Below the pieces are notes generated by a model that was not told where the DNA came from, made no database searches, and saw only the letters and a program-made list of their open reading frames with translations. A stretch of DNA of 64,000 bases from Marinobacter alexandrii (lineage in GTDB: Bacteria; Bacteroidota; Bacteroidia; Cytophagales; Cyclobacteriaceae), in assembly GCA_039984955.1 (NCBI GenBank), contig JBDWTN010000001.1, positions 1 through 64,000 on the forward strand, written 5' to 3'. Both the position numbers and the translations under genes were made by a program. This document shows, in pieces, positions 17,626 to 29,600 of the stretch; the first letter of the stretch is position 1; each line of letters begins with the position of its first letter.

Positions 17626-20600
17626 TGAGCGAGAAAGAAATTGATATTCAAGGTCAAGAGATCCAAGATATCGTTGATATTACCCAGTTAATAAATCCGT
17701 TCCCAGGTCTTAGACCATTTGGAATAGAGGAAAGTCATCTGTTCTTTGGAAGAGAAGGACAAAGTGATGAAGTTCTTGTCAAATTATCCGATAATAAATT
17801 CGTCGCTATTCTAGGAGCATCTGGAAGTGGAAAATCATCCTTAATGTATTGTGGGTTAATCCCAACGTTATATGGAGGATTCATGACAGAAGCGGGATCC
17901 AACTGGCGTATTGTCGTTACCAGACCTGGTGGTGGTCCAATAGATAACCTAGCAGAATCATTATTATTAAAAGATAAAGAATATTCAAACCTTGGAAGTG
18001 AGGACAAACTTATACGAAAAACCATCATAAGTACCGTGTTGAGAAGTAGCTCTTTGGGGCTAGTCGAAGTAGTTCGTCAGTTAAAGACGAGTGATTTTCA
18101 AAACGTGCTCATTCTTGTCGATCAATTTGAAGAACTTTTTAGGTATAGAAAACTTGAGTCAGCAACATCTGACTTGGACGAATCTTCTGCGTTTGTCAAC
18201 CTTCTTTTGGAAGCCATCCATCAGTACGATGAGCCTGTTTACATAGCTCTGACCATGCGCTCAGATTTCATTGGAGAATGCGCGCAATTTCCAGACCTGA
18301 CTCAAATGATCAATGATTCTCACTACTTGATTCCTCAAATGACTCGGGATCAAAAGAGAACCGCCATTGAAGGTCCTGTAGCAGTAGGTGGAGGAAAAAT
18401 AGCTCCTAGATTAACACAACAACTACTGAATGATGTTGGCGACAATCCCGATCAACTTCCTATTCTTCAACATGCCTTGATGAGAACATGGTCATATTGG
18501 ACAGAAAATCGAAAGATTGGAGAACCAATAGACTTAAGACATTATAACTCCATTGGAACATTGAGAGAAGCACTCTCGATGCACGCTAATGAAGCTTTTG
18601 ACTCATTGAGTAAACGCGAGAAAGAAATTTGTGAGGTGATGTTCAAAGCTTTGACAGAAAGAGGCTCTGAAAACCAAGGTATTAGACGACCTACCAAACT
18701 AGCAACTATTTCGGCAATTGCCGGAGTAAATGAAGATGAAGCCGCAAGAGTAGTAGAGAGGTTTAGAGAGCCTGGAAGGTCACTACTAATGCCTCCTTTT
18801 GGAGTTCGATTGGAATCCGAGACGGTAATTGATATTTCCCACGAAAGTTTGATGCGTATTTGGGTTCGTCTGAAAAGGTGGCTGGATGAAGAATCAAAGG
18901 CAGCTGAAATGTACCTGAAGTTATCAGAGGCGGCTGAGCGTTATCAAGAAGGAAAAGCAGGTCTATGGCAGATGCCAGACCTTCAACTGGCACTTAACTG
19001 GAGAGAGGAAAATCGTCCTACTTTGGTTTGGGGGCAGAGGTACAATCCGGCATTTGAACGCACCATGGTATTCTTAGAGACATCTGAGAAAGCCTATCTG
19101 ACGGAACAACGAAATAAAGAAATCCTTCAAAAGCGTCAGGTTAAGAGGATGCGAACCACTGCGGTTGTTTTAGCTATAGCCGTTTTGGTATCCCTAAGTT
19201 TCTTGATTTATTCATTTATTAAAGCAGATGAAGCTGAGAAAGCTGCAGCAGCGGCAATAGAAGCAAAAGCAGAGGCGGATAAAGAAAAAGAGAGGGCAGA
19301 TTTACAAGCAAAAATAGCTTTAGACAATGCCGCTGATGCACGATCAGCTCAGGCAGAAGCTGAGAAGCAAACTGATCTTGCTAATGAAAACCTTAGGTTT
19401 GCAAATCAGCAGACAGCTCTAGCTGAGCAAAGGCAAAGTGAAGCAGAAGAAGCTCAAAGAGAAGCGGATGTCGAACGTAAGAATGCTCAAGATGCTGCAG
19501 AGCAAGCCAGAATTCAAAAGGATTCTGCAGACGTCCAAAGACAAAAAGCAATTCTAGCCTCTCAAAGAGCAGATCGTTTGAGGTATCAAGCGATTGCCCA
19601 ATCCATGGCGATCAAGGCAAAATCAATTATTCCTGATGACCGCCCCCTTGCTGAGTTGAAAGGTTTAGTGGCGCTACAAGCATTTTTCTTCCATCAGAAA
19701 TACAAAGATCCTGGCAAAGGCTATAATGGAGATATTTATGCTGGTGTATATAATGCCTTGCAAGGACTCTATGAAATTAAGTATGGGGACCCTGTAGTAG
19801 GTGATTCCGTATTTAATCAATATCATAAACCTGTTAATTCAAATTCTGAAAATACAGTAGTAGCTGTAAGATCAGTAGTTCATTCGAATGATGGAAACTA
19901 TTTCTATTCAGCTAATGGCAATGGAGAAGTAATTAAATGGAATGTGGAAAGCCGTGAGTGGAATCAGATATTCTACAATGAAGACGTGGCTAGAGTGGTT
20001 AATGTTAGCCCTAATGAGCAGTATTTAGCACTTGGAACAGACCAAAATAATATCCTCCTATTTGATGTTAAAAACATAGAACAAGAGCCTATAAAAATAA
20101 ACGGACACGAAGGAGGGACAGTTTTTGATTTGCTATTTCTTCCGGATAATTCAGGTTTTATTAGTGTTGGAAATGATAATAGAATTTTGAGGAGCGACTT
20201 TAGGACATCAACTGAACTAGCAAAATCGAATGTCAGAATTAACAAAATTGCACTTTCACCTGATGCCAAGACACTAGTAGGTGGCGGACAAGACGGAAAT
20301 GTCTATATCTGGGATCTAACGGATATTGGGAAGGGAGCTACCACTTTAGTGAATAAATCTGCTTCTAACGATTCAACAGGTGTCATTTCTTCCTCAAAAA
20401 AGGTTAGCCCTATCAAAGCTGTGAAATTTAGCAACAAAGGCAATCTATTAGCATACGGTACCGATGATGGCAGAATTAAGATCTGGGATTTTAAAACTCA
20501 AAGTCAAATTCCACCGACGCTAACGGGTTTTAGAGCTCCGATTACAGACGTTGAATTTAGCCCGAATGATAGGCTCTTACTTGCTACTTCAAGGAATAAG

Positions 20601-20915
20601 CAAGTAAGAATGTGGGATTTGGATAATCCTTTTGACCTACCTATCATTCTGCAGGATTACAAGGGTTCTGGAGGGGATAATCAAGGATGGGTGAATGATG
20701 CAAGTTTTAGTCCCGATGGTCAATATTTTATCACTGGAGCAAATGATGGAAATATTAGAAGGTACCCAACGAATGTTGGTAAGTTGGCTAAAGAGATATG
20801 TTCTCATATTACCATTGGCAATATGTCTGCAAATGAGTGGAGGCAATACGTTGGTGATGAGATTGATTATGTTGAAACTTGTTCAGGAGTGCCAAGAAGA
20901 GAGAACGAACTCTAA
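17625..20915 (+). CDS. nSTAND NTPase - TM - coiled coil - WD40 propeller protein
   Basis: The ATG at 17625 lies in TGATGA with the preceding stop. Residues ~24-470 form an nSTAND1-type NTPase: NPFPGLRPF entry motif, Walker A GASGSGKSS (64-72), Walker B VLILVDQFEELF (~161-172), and the helical end motif IDISHESLMRIWVRLKRWL. A single hydrophobic segment (~510-530) follows a basic stretch (KRQVKRMR), predicting cytosolic N-terminus and periplasmic C-terminus. Then comes an Ala/Glu/Gln-rich coiled coil (~532-660) and a WD40-type propeller (~745-1055, motifs such as GNVYIWDL, GRIKIWDF, KQVRMWDL). STAND proteins are ligand-switched NTPases that oligomerise on sensing; WD40 usually is the sensor. 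Tightly coupled to the TIR-like gene upstream and 7 nt before the barrel gene downstream. Function not known. Confidence 0.85.
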   Translation: MSEKEIDIQGQEIQDIVDITQLINPFPGLRPFGIEESHLFFGREGQSDEVLVKLSDNKFVAILGASGSGKSSLMYCGLIPTLYGGFMTEAGSNWRIVVTRPGGGPIDNLAESLLLKDKEYSNLGSEDKLIRKTIISTVLRSSSLGLVEVVRQLKTSDFQNVLILVDQFEELFRYRKLESATSDLDESSAFVNLLLEAIHQYDEPVYIALTMRSDFIGECAQFPDLTQMINDSHYLIPQMTRDQKRTAIEGPVAVGGGKIAPRLTQQLLNDVGDNPDQLPILQHALMRTWSYWTENRKIGEPIDLRHYNSIGTLREALSMHANEAFDSLSKREKEICEVMFKALTERGSENQGIRRPTKLATISAIAGVNEDEAARVVERFREPGRSLLMPPFGVRLESETVIDISHESLMRIWVRLKRWLDEESKAAEMYLKLSEAAERYQEGKAGLWQMPDLQLALNWREENRPTLVWGQRYNPAFERTMVFLETSEKAYLTEQRNKEILQKRQVKRMRTTAVVLAIAVLVSLSFLIYSFIKADEAEKAAAAAIEAKAEADKEKERADLQAKIALDNAADARSAQAEAEKQTDLANENLRFANQQTALAEQRQSEAEEAQREADVERKNAQDAAEQARIQKDSADVQRQKAILASQRADRLRYQAIAQSMAIKAKSIIPDDRPLAELKGLVALQAFFFHQKYKDPGKGYNGDIYAGVYNALQGLYEIKYGDPVVGDSVFNQYHKPVNSNSENTVVAVRSVVHSNDGNYFYSANGNGEVIKWNVESREWNQIFYNEDVARVVNVSPNEQYLALGTDQNNILLFDVKNIEQEPIKINGHEGGTVFDLLFLPDNSGFISVGNDNRILRSDFRTSTELAKSNVRINKIALSPDAKTLVGGGQDGNVYIWDLTDIGKGATTLVNKSASNDSTGVISSSKKVSPIKAVKFSNKGNLLAYGTDDGRIKIWDFKTQSQIPPTLTGFRAPITDVEFSPNDRLLLATSRNKQVRMWDLDNPFDLPIILQDYKGSGGDNQGWVNDASFSPDGQYFITGANDGNIRRYPTNVGKLAKEICSHITIGNMSANEWRQYVGDEIDYVETCSGVPRRENEL

Positions 20916-20922
20916 TTAGTTT

Positions 20923-22035
20923 ATGAAGAAATATCTAATCGCTTTATCTGCACTTTTTATTGCATCCTATGGCTATTCTCAGTCAGCATCTTCGTGTTCA
21001 AGATCATTGAATTTGGCTGAACAAGCATTTGAGCAAGGAAGACTTTCTGATATTATTAATGATGCTGAGAATACGAGTACGTTTAAGACATGCTTAGATG
21101 ATGGAATCTTCACTATTGAAGAGAAAATACGTGCTTACAAGCTGCTAACTAAAGCATACTTGTTTCAAGATAATGAAGCTAAGGCAGAAGAGATGTTTGT
21201 TGAACTCTTGAAGGTAGATAAGGAACATCAGTTTTCTCCAGAAGATCCTGCTGAACTTTACCTCTTAAAGGATAAGTTTAAAACAGAACCAATTATAAGA
21301 ATAGCAGTTCGCGGGGGGGTAAACAAATCACTTCCTGCTGTGATTCAAGACTTTAACACATTTCAATCCGGAAATAAAAGATACAATGAAAAAGGGAATG
21401 ATACTGGGTTAGGGATTGGCTTTTGGGGAGAGGTATTAGCAGAGCGACATATAAGTAAAGGGATTGAAGTAGCAGGGGGATTGCAATATCGCATAACAAG
21501 CTATGAAATTGAGGGAGAATTAATAGAAGGTGATCTTAATTATGTTGCAAAGAACACAAGTAACATGCTCCGTATCCCAATTTTGGCAAGGTATAGTTTA
21601 AATTATGACAAGAAAGATAGTGATGGTAACCGTGTCGGTTTCTTACCCTATGTTTTTATTGGAGGATCATACGATCTTGTTTTAAAAGCTAAATATGTAG
21701 ATACAAGAAGAACTGGAGGAACCGCGTATACATTGCCTGATGGTAGTGAGGATTTAAAGTCTGCTGACCAAGTCGCAGGAACCAATATTTCTATAATGGC
21801 TGGAATAGGAATTCGCTCCAGAGTAGGAAGGGCAAAAGTTGATTTCTTTTCCCTTGAATTGAGATACGATAATGCTCTTTTGAATTATATCAATCCAGAT
21901 AATCGATGGGTAAATGAAGATGTGAACTTTGGAATTGGACATGTGGAAGATGACTTGACACTCAATACCATTTCAATATCTTTTGGATATACCCGATCAC
22001 TTTACATTCCAAGAAAACGTAAGCAGTACCGCTAG
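20923..22035 (+). CDS. Periplasmic helical-repeat domain plus outer-membrane beta-barrel
   Basis: A signal peptide (MKKYLIALSALFIASYGYSQ) is followed by a ~100-residue TPR-like helical region with two cysteines (ASSCSRSLNLAEQAFEQGR ... AYKLLTKAYLFQDNEAKAEE). The rest (residues ~125-365) is strand-rich with barrel motifs (RIAVRGGVNKSLPAV, IGFWGEVLAERHISKGIEVA, LRIPILARYSLNY, ISISFGYTRSLYI). The chain ends in a basic tail (PRKRKQYR). The combination resembles Bacteroidota outer-membrane proteins with a periplasmic arm. It sits 7 nt after the nSTAND gene and 3 nt before the lipoprotein gene, so it is very probably in one operon with them; a partner for the predicted periplasmic WD40 domain is a reasonable inference. 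Confidence 0.75.
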   Translation: MKKYLIALSALFIASYGYSQSASSCSRSLNLAEQAFEQGRLSDIINDAENTSTFKTCLDDGIFTIEEKIRAYKLLTKAYLFQDNEAKAEEMFVELLKVDKEHQFSPEDPAELYLLKDKFKTEPIIRIAVRGGVNKSLPAVIQDFNTFQSGNKRYNEKGNDTGLGIGFWGEVLAERHISKGIEVAGGLQYRITSYEIEGELIEGDLNYVAKNTSNMLRIPILARYSLNYDKKDSDGNRVGFLPYVFIGGSYDLVLKAKYVDTRRTGGTAYTLPDGSEDLKSADQVAGTNISIMAGIGIRSRVGRAKVDFFSLELRYDNALLNYINPDNRWVNEDVNFGIGHVEDDLTLNTISISFGYTRSLYIPRKRKQYR

Positions 22036-22038
22036 TAT

Positions 22039-23460
22039 ATGAGATTCTTATTATACATATTGATCATTACCATGATGATGGTTTCCTGTCAGATTAAAGA
22101 TGATAACGCACCATCGCCCGATGAAGCATTCATCAAGTATTATGGCGAATTAACAAGTTATGAAGCAAGTGATATTGAGATTGTTTATAATGCCACTGGG
22201 GAAGTACCTGAAAGTCTTATTGTTTTCGGTACAGTAACTACAGAAAGAGGAGATGACGACTATTTCATTCTGCAAACAGACCTAGTGGGAAACGTCTTAG
22301 CGTCCACGTCATTTGGATTGTCAGATACGCTTGACCTTGATGATGATGGACTTGCAGATGATTGGACTGGTGATGGTGTTGCAGATCGTTTTAGAGCAGA
22401 TGAGATCGCAGGTCAAATTCAACATATTCCTGGCTTAGGGTATGCTATTATCGGTTCTTCAGCGATCAATATTAGTGCATTAGGTGTTTCCGATTGGAAA
22501 TGGTTGTCTTATGGATTTGTTGATGAAGCCTTGCAGCCCATTACAACCCTGGGAGATACCCTTTTATTTGATTTAGCTCAGAATAATGCTGGGGAATTGT
22601 TAGATATAGTTGGTAATGATATTATTACGCTTCCAGTAGGAGAGGGTGTCTTATTGGTTGGAGGAGAGGAATTTGGTGCTGGAGGATCCATTCATTTTGA
22701 TAATTTCTACACTAAAATTTCCTTAAGTGATGGAGTCGTTTTTAATCAAATACAAGGAATTTCAGGTGCGGGAGAAGATGATTTATTAGTGAGAGCATTT
22801 GAGAAATCGAACGGAAATCTTGTAATGATAGGGAATAGTAATACCCCTAGTTTGTTGGGGGAAAATGGAGGTAATAATGGAACAAATGTGTTCTACTTAG
22901 AAACAGACCCAAATGGCACCCCAGTAAACTCCGCGGCATATGGACTAGCAGATCCAGCTAACAGTATTGTATTTAATGAGGAAGTAAATGACGTCATTAA
23001 AACCACAAGCGGTTTCTCAATTGTAGGCACATCTAGTACTTCACAGAATCAGCAATTTGCTTTTATAATGAACTTGAGTAATGGAGGTACATATTTAAAT
23101 AGTAACAGCCACGATAGTTCTGCATTTACAGTAGATATAGAGAGTGCTCCACTTGAGACCATTGGAGAAGGAGTTACTCAAGCGATTGATAATGATTTGA
23201 TACTATTAGGTCAATACCTCTCCTTTGTAGATAATAATTTATCTAGAGGAAACGAAGGTTTGTTCACTAAATTTGATCAAGCTTCAAACCCTGTTGAAGG
23301 TGAAGAATCGTTTTTTGGATTATCCGATGGAGACGACACGATTATAGATGCAGTCACATTGCCAGATGGAAAGATAGTAGCTGTGGCAAATGTTGACTTT
23401 GGAGGAGGAGTAAAACTTATCTCCATTATTAAATTGAATGCTGATGGTTCTTTGGATTAA
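22039..23460 (+). CDS. Lipoprotein of unknown function, probably beta-propeller-like
   Basis: N-terminus MRFLLYILIITMMMVSC fits a type II signal peptide with Cys17 as the lipidated residue. It is followed by an acidic sequence (QIKDDN), which is compatible with outer-membrane or surface retention. The mature ~455 residues contain recurring blocks of strand plus Gly/Asn turns, e.g. ESLIVFGTVTTERGDDDYF, GYAIIGSSAIN, GVLLVGGEEFGAG, NLVMIGNSNTPSLLG, GFSIVGTSSTSQNQ, DLILLGQYLS. About six or seven such 'V/I-x-G' blocks suggest a propeller-like fold. Last gene of the compact run 16111-23460; the adhesin gene follows after 186 nt. I do not recognise a named family. Confidence 0.65.
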   Translation: MRFLLYILIITMMMVSCQIKDDNAPSPDEAFIKYYGELTSYEASDIEIVYNATGEVPESLIVFGTVTTERGDDDYFILQTDLVGNVLASTSFGLSDTLDLDDDGLADDWTGDGVADRFRADEIAGQIQHIPGLGYAIIGSSAINISALGVSDWKWLSYGFVDEALQPITTLGDTLLFDLAQNNAGELLDIVGNDIITLPVGEGVLLVGGEEFGAGGSIHFDNFYTKISLSDGVVFNQIQGISGAGEDDLLVRAFEKSNGNLVMIGNSNTPSLLGENGGNNGTNVFYLETDPNGTPVNSAAYGLADPANSIVFNEEVNDVIKTTSGFSIVGTSSTSQNQQFAFIMNLSNGGTYLNSNSHDSSAFTVDIESAPLETIGEGVTQAIDNDLILLGQYLSFVDNNLSRGNEGLFTKFDQASNPVEGEESFFGLSDGDDTIIDAVTLPDGKIVAVANVDFGGGVKLISIIKLNADGSLD

Positions 23461-23646
23461 TCCTTGAATAGTACAATTTTAACTACATATACTCTTATCT
23501 TGAAATATAAAGCCTATATCGAAAAAATTGTCAGCTGTTTTGTTTTGAAATAACCATTTAAGAACTTCACTGAGTATAAACTCGCTAGCATCATGTCACA
23601 TAGAGATTTCATTTCACCGACAGCTTCTTTACAAAAAAACCATTTC

Positions 23647-26600
23647 ATGAAAAAAATTCTTTTTCTCTTGTGCTTTGCAGTAGCTGGAATGGCCTCAGCC
23701 ACGGTCCCAGTTTTTCAATCAGCCACAGCTACATCTACTACGACAATTGATATCGTTTATGATATTAATATTGATTTTGGAACTACTGAGGCAGCATTTA
23801 TTGCAGGACTTAATGCTGGAGGTGGGTTAGATAAAACAGGTGCCAGTGCCTCTATAACTGGGACAACAATAACTCTCACGCTTGTTGTACCTTTATCAGC
23901 GGACTATACAGCATCTGATCTTGCAATTTTAGTTGGTACAGTAAAAGATGATTCTAGTGCTGACCTAAATGCAGGTGTTTCTGGACAAAACATCGATGAT
24001 GGCATTTCGCCAGAGTTGGTTAGTGCGGTGTTGACCTCATCTACGACGATAGATTTTACCTTCAGTGAGGATATTAATTATGTAACCTCAGATGCTAGTT
24101 TTTTAACGAGTGTATCAGCTGCAGGCTTGGATTTGACGGGTGCAAGTGTCACAGATCCGGCAGGCGCTAGTTCGGTGATTACATTGACTTTAGATGGAGC
24201 CCAAGCAGTAGGAACAGACTACACAGCTTCAACCTTAGTGATAGGATTAGGCGAAGTAGAAGATCAATCTCTGGCAGACAATGGGAATGCAGCGATCAGT
24301 GGAGGAAGCATTACAGATGGAGCAGACCCTGAATTTGTCAGTGCCGTAGCGACGACACCCACTACGATCGACATTACGTTTAGCGAGGATATCAATTATG
24401 TGACTTCAGATGCTAGCTTCTTAGCTAGTGTATCAGCCACAGGTTTAGATTTGACAGGAGCGAGTGCGAGTGATCCATTGGGAACTAATTCAGTAATTAC
24501 GGTTACGTTAGCAGGACCGCAGGCGGTAGCTTCGGATTATTCAGCACCTGATCTCGTGATCGGAGCAGGCGAAGTAGAAGATGTCTCTGCAGGAACATTT
24601 CCTAATGCTGTAGTAGGTGGAACTATAGATGATGGAATTTCTCCTGAGTTGCTGAGTGCGGTGTTGACATCCTCAACGACGATAGACTTTACATTTAGTG
24701 AAGACATCAATTACGTCACATCGGATGCTAGCTTCTTAGCCAGTGTATCAGCTGCAGGCTTGGATTTGACTGGCGCGAGTGTCACGGATCCATTAGGCGC
24801 GAGTTCGGTGATCACCTTGACGTTAGCAGGCGCACAAGCAGTAGGAACGGACTATACAGCTTCAACCTTAGTGATAGGCGTAGGAGAAGTAGAAGATCAG
24901 TCGGTGGCGAACAATTCGAATGCGGCAATCAGTGGCGCGAGCATTACAGATGGAGCAGCCCCTGTAATAATTTCGGCAATAACTGGAGATACAGGAGGTA
25001 CTGCTGGCGAAATTGATCAAATGACTGTTACATTTTCAGAAGATATCGATGGTGGTACTTTAGATACAGATGGTGGATCTGACGATTTTATTGTTACTGA
25101 TGGAGCCTATACATATACCATTACTAGTGTGGCGGTCAATGGGACGGATGGAGCTACTATCACATTAACAGAACGAGGCTCACCGGATACGGGGGTTACA
25201 CCTGACATAAACCTTGGAGTTTCTGATATTGAAGATCAAGCACCTTCAGATAATTCTTTGACTGTTGCTCAAGACTTTACTGCTACACAAGATGGCGCAG
25301 CACCCGTGCTTTATAACTTTACCTTACAGCCTACTAATTCATTCATAGAGGTAGTATATTCTGAACCAATTCAACAAGTTGGTACAGGAACACCTGTTTT
25401 AGGAGATTTCAATGAAAATCAGGCAAATGTTACCCCTTCTACTACGATTACTATTAATTCAATAACGGATGCTTTAGGAGATCCATTAACTGGACCAGAA
25501 GACACCATTCAATTTACGCTTACAGTTGGACCTGTCCCTTCTACGTATGATGCTGGAGACAATGTGGTTATTGATACAGACGGAACAACATTAGAAGATG
25601 CTGCAGGAAATCCTTTAGGGGATGGAGAAACTACTGGAGCAGTTCAAGTCAATGATGTAAACAATGTTGTAACCATTGTTGATGCAATTTGGGTTACGAC
25701 TTCAGCTCCAGCAGATTTTGAAGGATACATTGAATTAGAATTTTCTGATGGTGTTTTTGGAAGTGCTTCGGATAAAGCAGTAAGACTGGCTAATTCTGAT
25801 AATGGTATCTATGAGCAAGGGAATTGGACGGATGGATCTGCCTTATGTGATAATAATGACCAATTATGTGCAACGTATGCATCCAGTGGCTCATCTGCCT
25901 TTGTAAATTCAGATTCGAATAATGATATTGAACTAAGAGCTGGCGATAATGGATCGGGAGGTGCTACTGACGAAGACAAAGAAATAAGATTTAGCAATAA
26001 CGATGCTAATAACATATCAAACTATGATGGAAGTAAGTATAGATTCTATTTAAATGATATAGATAACGGCCCATGGACAGGAGAAGAGACCTATACTTTT
26101 GGTCCTGCAAATGCCAGTTCAGGTAAAATTAATGGTCGCACAACAGCATCGACAATGCTTGGGTCATACACTTTCGTATTCACATTGCCGGATTTAACAA
26201 TAAATGATTTTGATAACGCTACAGCAACTGCTTTGGATGTTGATGGAGACGGAAATATTGATGAAGTAGAAGTGGTGATGCCTGATGGTATTGAAGATGC
26301 CACAGTTACACTAGCTGATTTCCAATTCAATTCAATTGCTGCAGATGGGTTTGATACAGGAGCAACTCCTGATGATAATACGTTCAGACTTACATTCAGC
26401 TCCTATACGGGTACCGCTGTTGTTGGAAACTTAGTTTATACAGCAGGTACCCTGGAAGATGACGCTCAGGTAAATGCTTCTTACTTAGCTAGCGGAAACC
26501 TATATGATGGGGGAACCATTACTCCGGTCGATGGAGCTGGCCCTGTTATTAGAACTGCAACCACTTATGATACAGAAGCGACTCCTAATGGCACCATCGA

Positions 26601-29600
26601 TGAGATTATCATAGAATTCTCTGAGGCATTTTCTGACATAGGCCCAATTGCAACCGGGAGCTTCACGATTCCAGGATTTAATGTATCAGGAGTATTAGTT
26701 GCATCTCCAAATGTTACTTTGACAGTGGATAGCACAGGTACTGAGTTTGATACCTACGTTACACCAAATATTACAGTAGCAGCTGCTATTTTGGAAGATC
26801 TGAGTGCAGGAGCTGCAGATAACCCTTTACAAACTTTTAGCACTACATCAGATGGAGCTGCAGCTTATTCAACAGTTGATGTCTTAGCAACAGCCAATCA
26901 AAATCCAGAAATAACAGGAGAAATTGATGATGTGAATGCGCAGATTCTACTCTCTGTGGGCGGAAATACCAAATCGGCTACCAATAACGCGAATGGAACC
27001 TGGACACTTCCAGCCGGTAGCTTGGATACACCCTTGCCAGTTGGAGCTACATATGATGTAATCCTTACCACGATTGATCCTTTTACAAATATCGGATCAG
27101 ATGATTCATCGAATGAACTCACAATAAATGGAGGAGTTACGATTAGCCCTGCGCCACTTGAGTCACTTTGTACGGATGGTGTTTTCACGACTATAGGTGA
27201 TATCACGCTTACAGAGACGGATGATGGGGGGATCATTAGTTCCGGAAATATTATTTTATCGCTCCCTCCAGGCTTTGAGTTCAATACATCCGTGCTTCCC
27301 ACTTTTTCTGGAGCAGGGTATAATGATATAACGATCGACTTGGAGTCAGCCGTTGACGCTGAAGAAACTGAGTTTATCGGAACAGCATCCATAAGCATTG
27401 AGATTGATAATGATGGGAGCGCAGATGAAACCGATGTGATCATTATTAGCGGCTTGCAAGTAAGTGCTGTTGGATCTATCGCTCGGGCTGCAGATAACAT
27501 GTATAGGAGTGGGGGTGATCTATCAATATCACTAGGTACTGATGTGTACGCTTCGTTTGAAAGCAATCTGGCACCTGCTGAAATCACATCAGTTGATGAA
27601 ACAGTAAATACACTAAACGCAATTACAAGTTTAAATATTCGTTCAGGGATAAACTTCAACTTACAAGTTTCGGATGTTGGTCAGGATGAAGTTCGTTGGG
27701 ATGAAATAGGAGTTGGTGCTGATCCTGATTATACGGCGGCAGCTGCACCCTTTGATGCTACAGCTGCTAATCTAGGCACTCCTGCAGTAGGATTACATAC
27801 ATACGCTGTTACAAATTTTGTGGCTGTAGATGTGTGTGAGAGCAGTCCTTTTGAATTTGAGCTCCTAATCTATTCGGATGATGACCCTACCATTGCAGGG
27901 ATAGACAGCACTTTCATCAGTAAGTCTTATCTAGTCACGGATGATACGGATACGATTTACATTAGTAACCCTGCTGGACATACGGTTAATGTATCTGGCG
28001 CTGGTACTACAGTAACTAATCCTGGAGATTCACCTAATCCACTCTTAGTTATCTTCGATCCGGGAATAGCAGACGATGATGGAGCAGGAGGTGCACAAGC
28101 TCATACGATCACGTACTCAATTACAAATAATACAACAGGAGCTTCAACTACTGAATCTGTTGTTTTTACAGTAGAGCCAGAAACGGAAATATTTGTTTCT
28201 CCTTTACCTCCACCTACCCCTATTGCGAAGGAATATTGCTCTAATGAAGGCGGAGGAATCCTTGATCTTACTGTTGATTTTACAGGTTTTAATTCAGCTA
28301 TTGGAATTCCACTTCCCCCAACTCCTCCAACTCCCCCGTATATAAATACGTTGTTTGTCAATGGGCTAAGGCATGGATTTACCGATTTTCCCTCTGGAGC
28401 TGGCATTGAAAATGGAACAGAAGGTCCAGGTGCTTTTCAATACAGGCTTAACATTAACGCTTTAAGCGTACCGTTAGGGGATTTTGAATCGGTCAGGTTT
28501 GAAAGAGAAATTGTTGAGCAGGTTGGTGTAATTCAGCGAAAAAGAGTTGATGCAGTTAACTACTTTATTTTTTACGGACTGCCAGACGTCTCTTTATCTA
28601 ATATAGGAACAGTCTATTGCGAGGATGATGCAGTCTTTACCATTAATAGAAATCTGCAATATGTCCAGTCGGTAAATCAAACAGATCCTGATAATCCTAT
28701 TCCTACTTTCGGGACAGAAAACAATCAAGCAATTACCAATGGATATATGTTATATAGATCTAATGATGGAGGGGCTACATACCCAACATTGTATGCGGAT
28801 TTTACCGCAAGTGGTATATTAACTAATACGTTCGATCCAACCAATCCTGATCAAGACGCAAATATTGGCGAAGCAACCGACGTAGGATTTTTCAGAATTC
28901 AATACATGACTGAAACTCTTACACCGAGTAACTGCACAACAACCATCACGGTTGATTTAATTGTGAATGCGGACACACCTACACCTACACTAGATGCAGC
29001 GACAGCAGCAGGTGGTGGATCAACAGGGTTTGTCATCAATGCTTCTCCTGATCCGGGTATTGATTCTGATGAATATGTGCTAGAATATTGTGCTGGAACA
29101 GCATTGTTAACCATAGGTACAAATGCAGGCACAAATGTGAGATGGTATGATGAAAACTTAAATCCATTAGATGATATTGAAGATTTTGCTGTCGCTCCAG
29201 CAAATGAACTTGGAATAACTACCGTTGGTGGGGCTAATCGACTAACTGAACAATCGGTTATTTTCTATTTTTCTGAGATAGATGCTACTAATTGTGAATC
29301 TGACTTGAGAAAAGTGACATTGGAAGTATATGCCAATCCTGATAATCCAATTGTGTCTAATGCTGAAGCCACAGAAGTAGGAGCAAACAGTTATGAAATT
29401 GATTATTGTGATGGAGATACCTATTTGAACATAGACTTGGACGATTTATCGGGATTTACCAATGCCAATTATCTTGCGCGCTTGGATTATTATGCAGATA
29501 TAAATGCTGACGTAGGATCTGCTACACCAACTTCATCAGTAGGAATAACCAGCTTGGGCCCCAATAGCTTTGTGAATATAAACGGTGGACCATTTGCGAT

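Noticed and set aside
23593-23646. Adhesin start at 23593
   Set aside because: The extra residues (MSHRDFISPTASLQKNHF) place polar sequence in front of the signal peptide; 23647 is better.
26898-27659. 253-codon open frame on the minus strand inside the giant adhesin
   Set aside because: It is antisense to a well-supported plus-strand gene with domain motifs, has no recognisable motif or signal peptide, and its codons mirror the Gly/Asp/Thr-rich adhesin.
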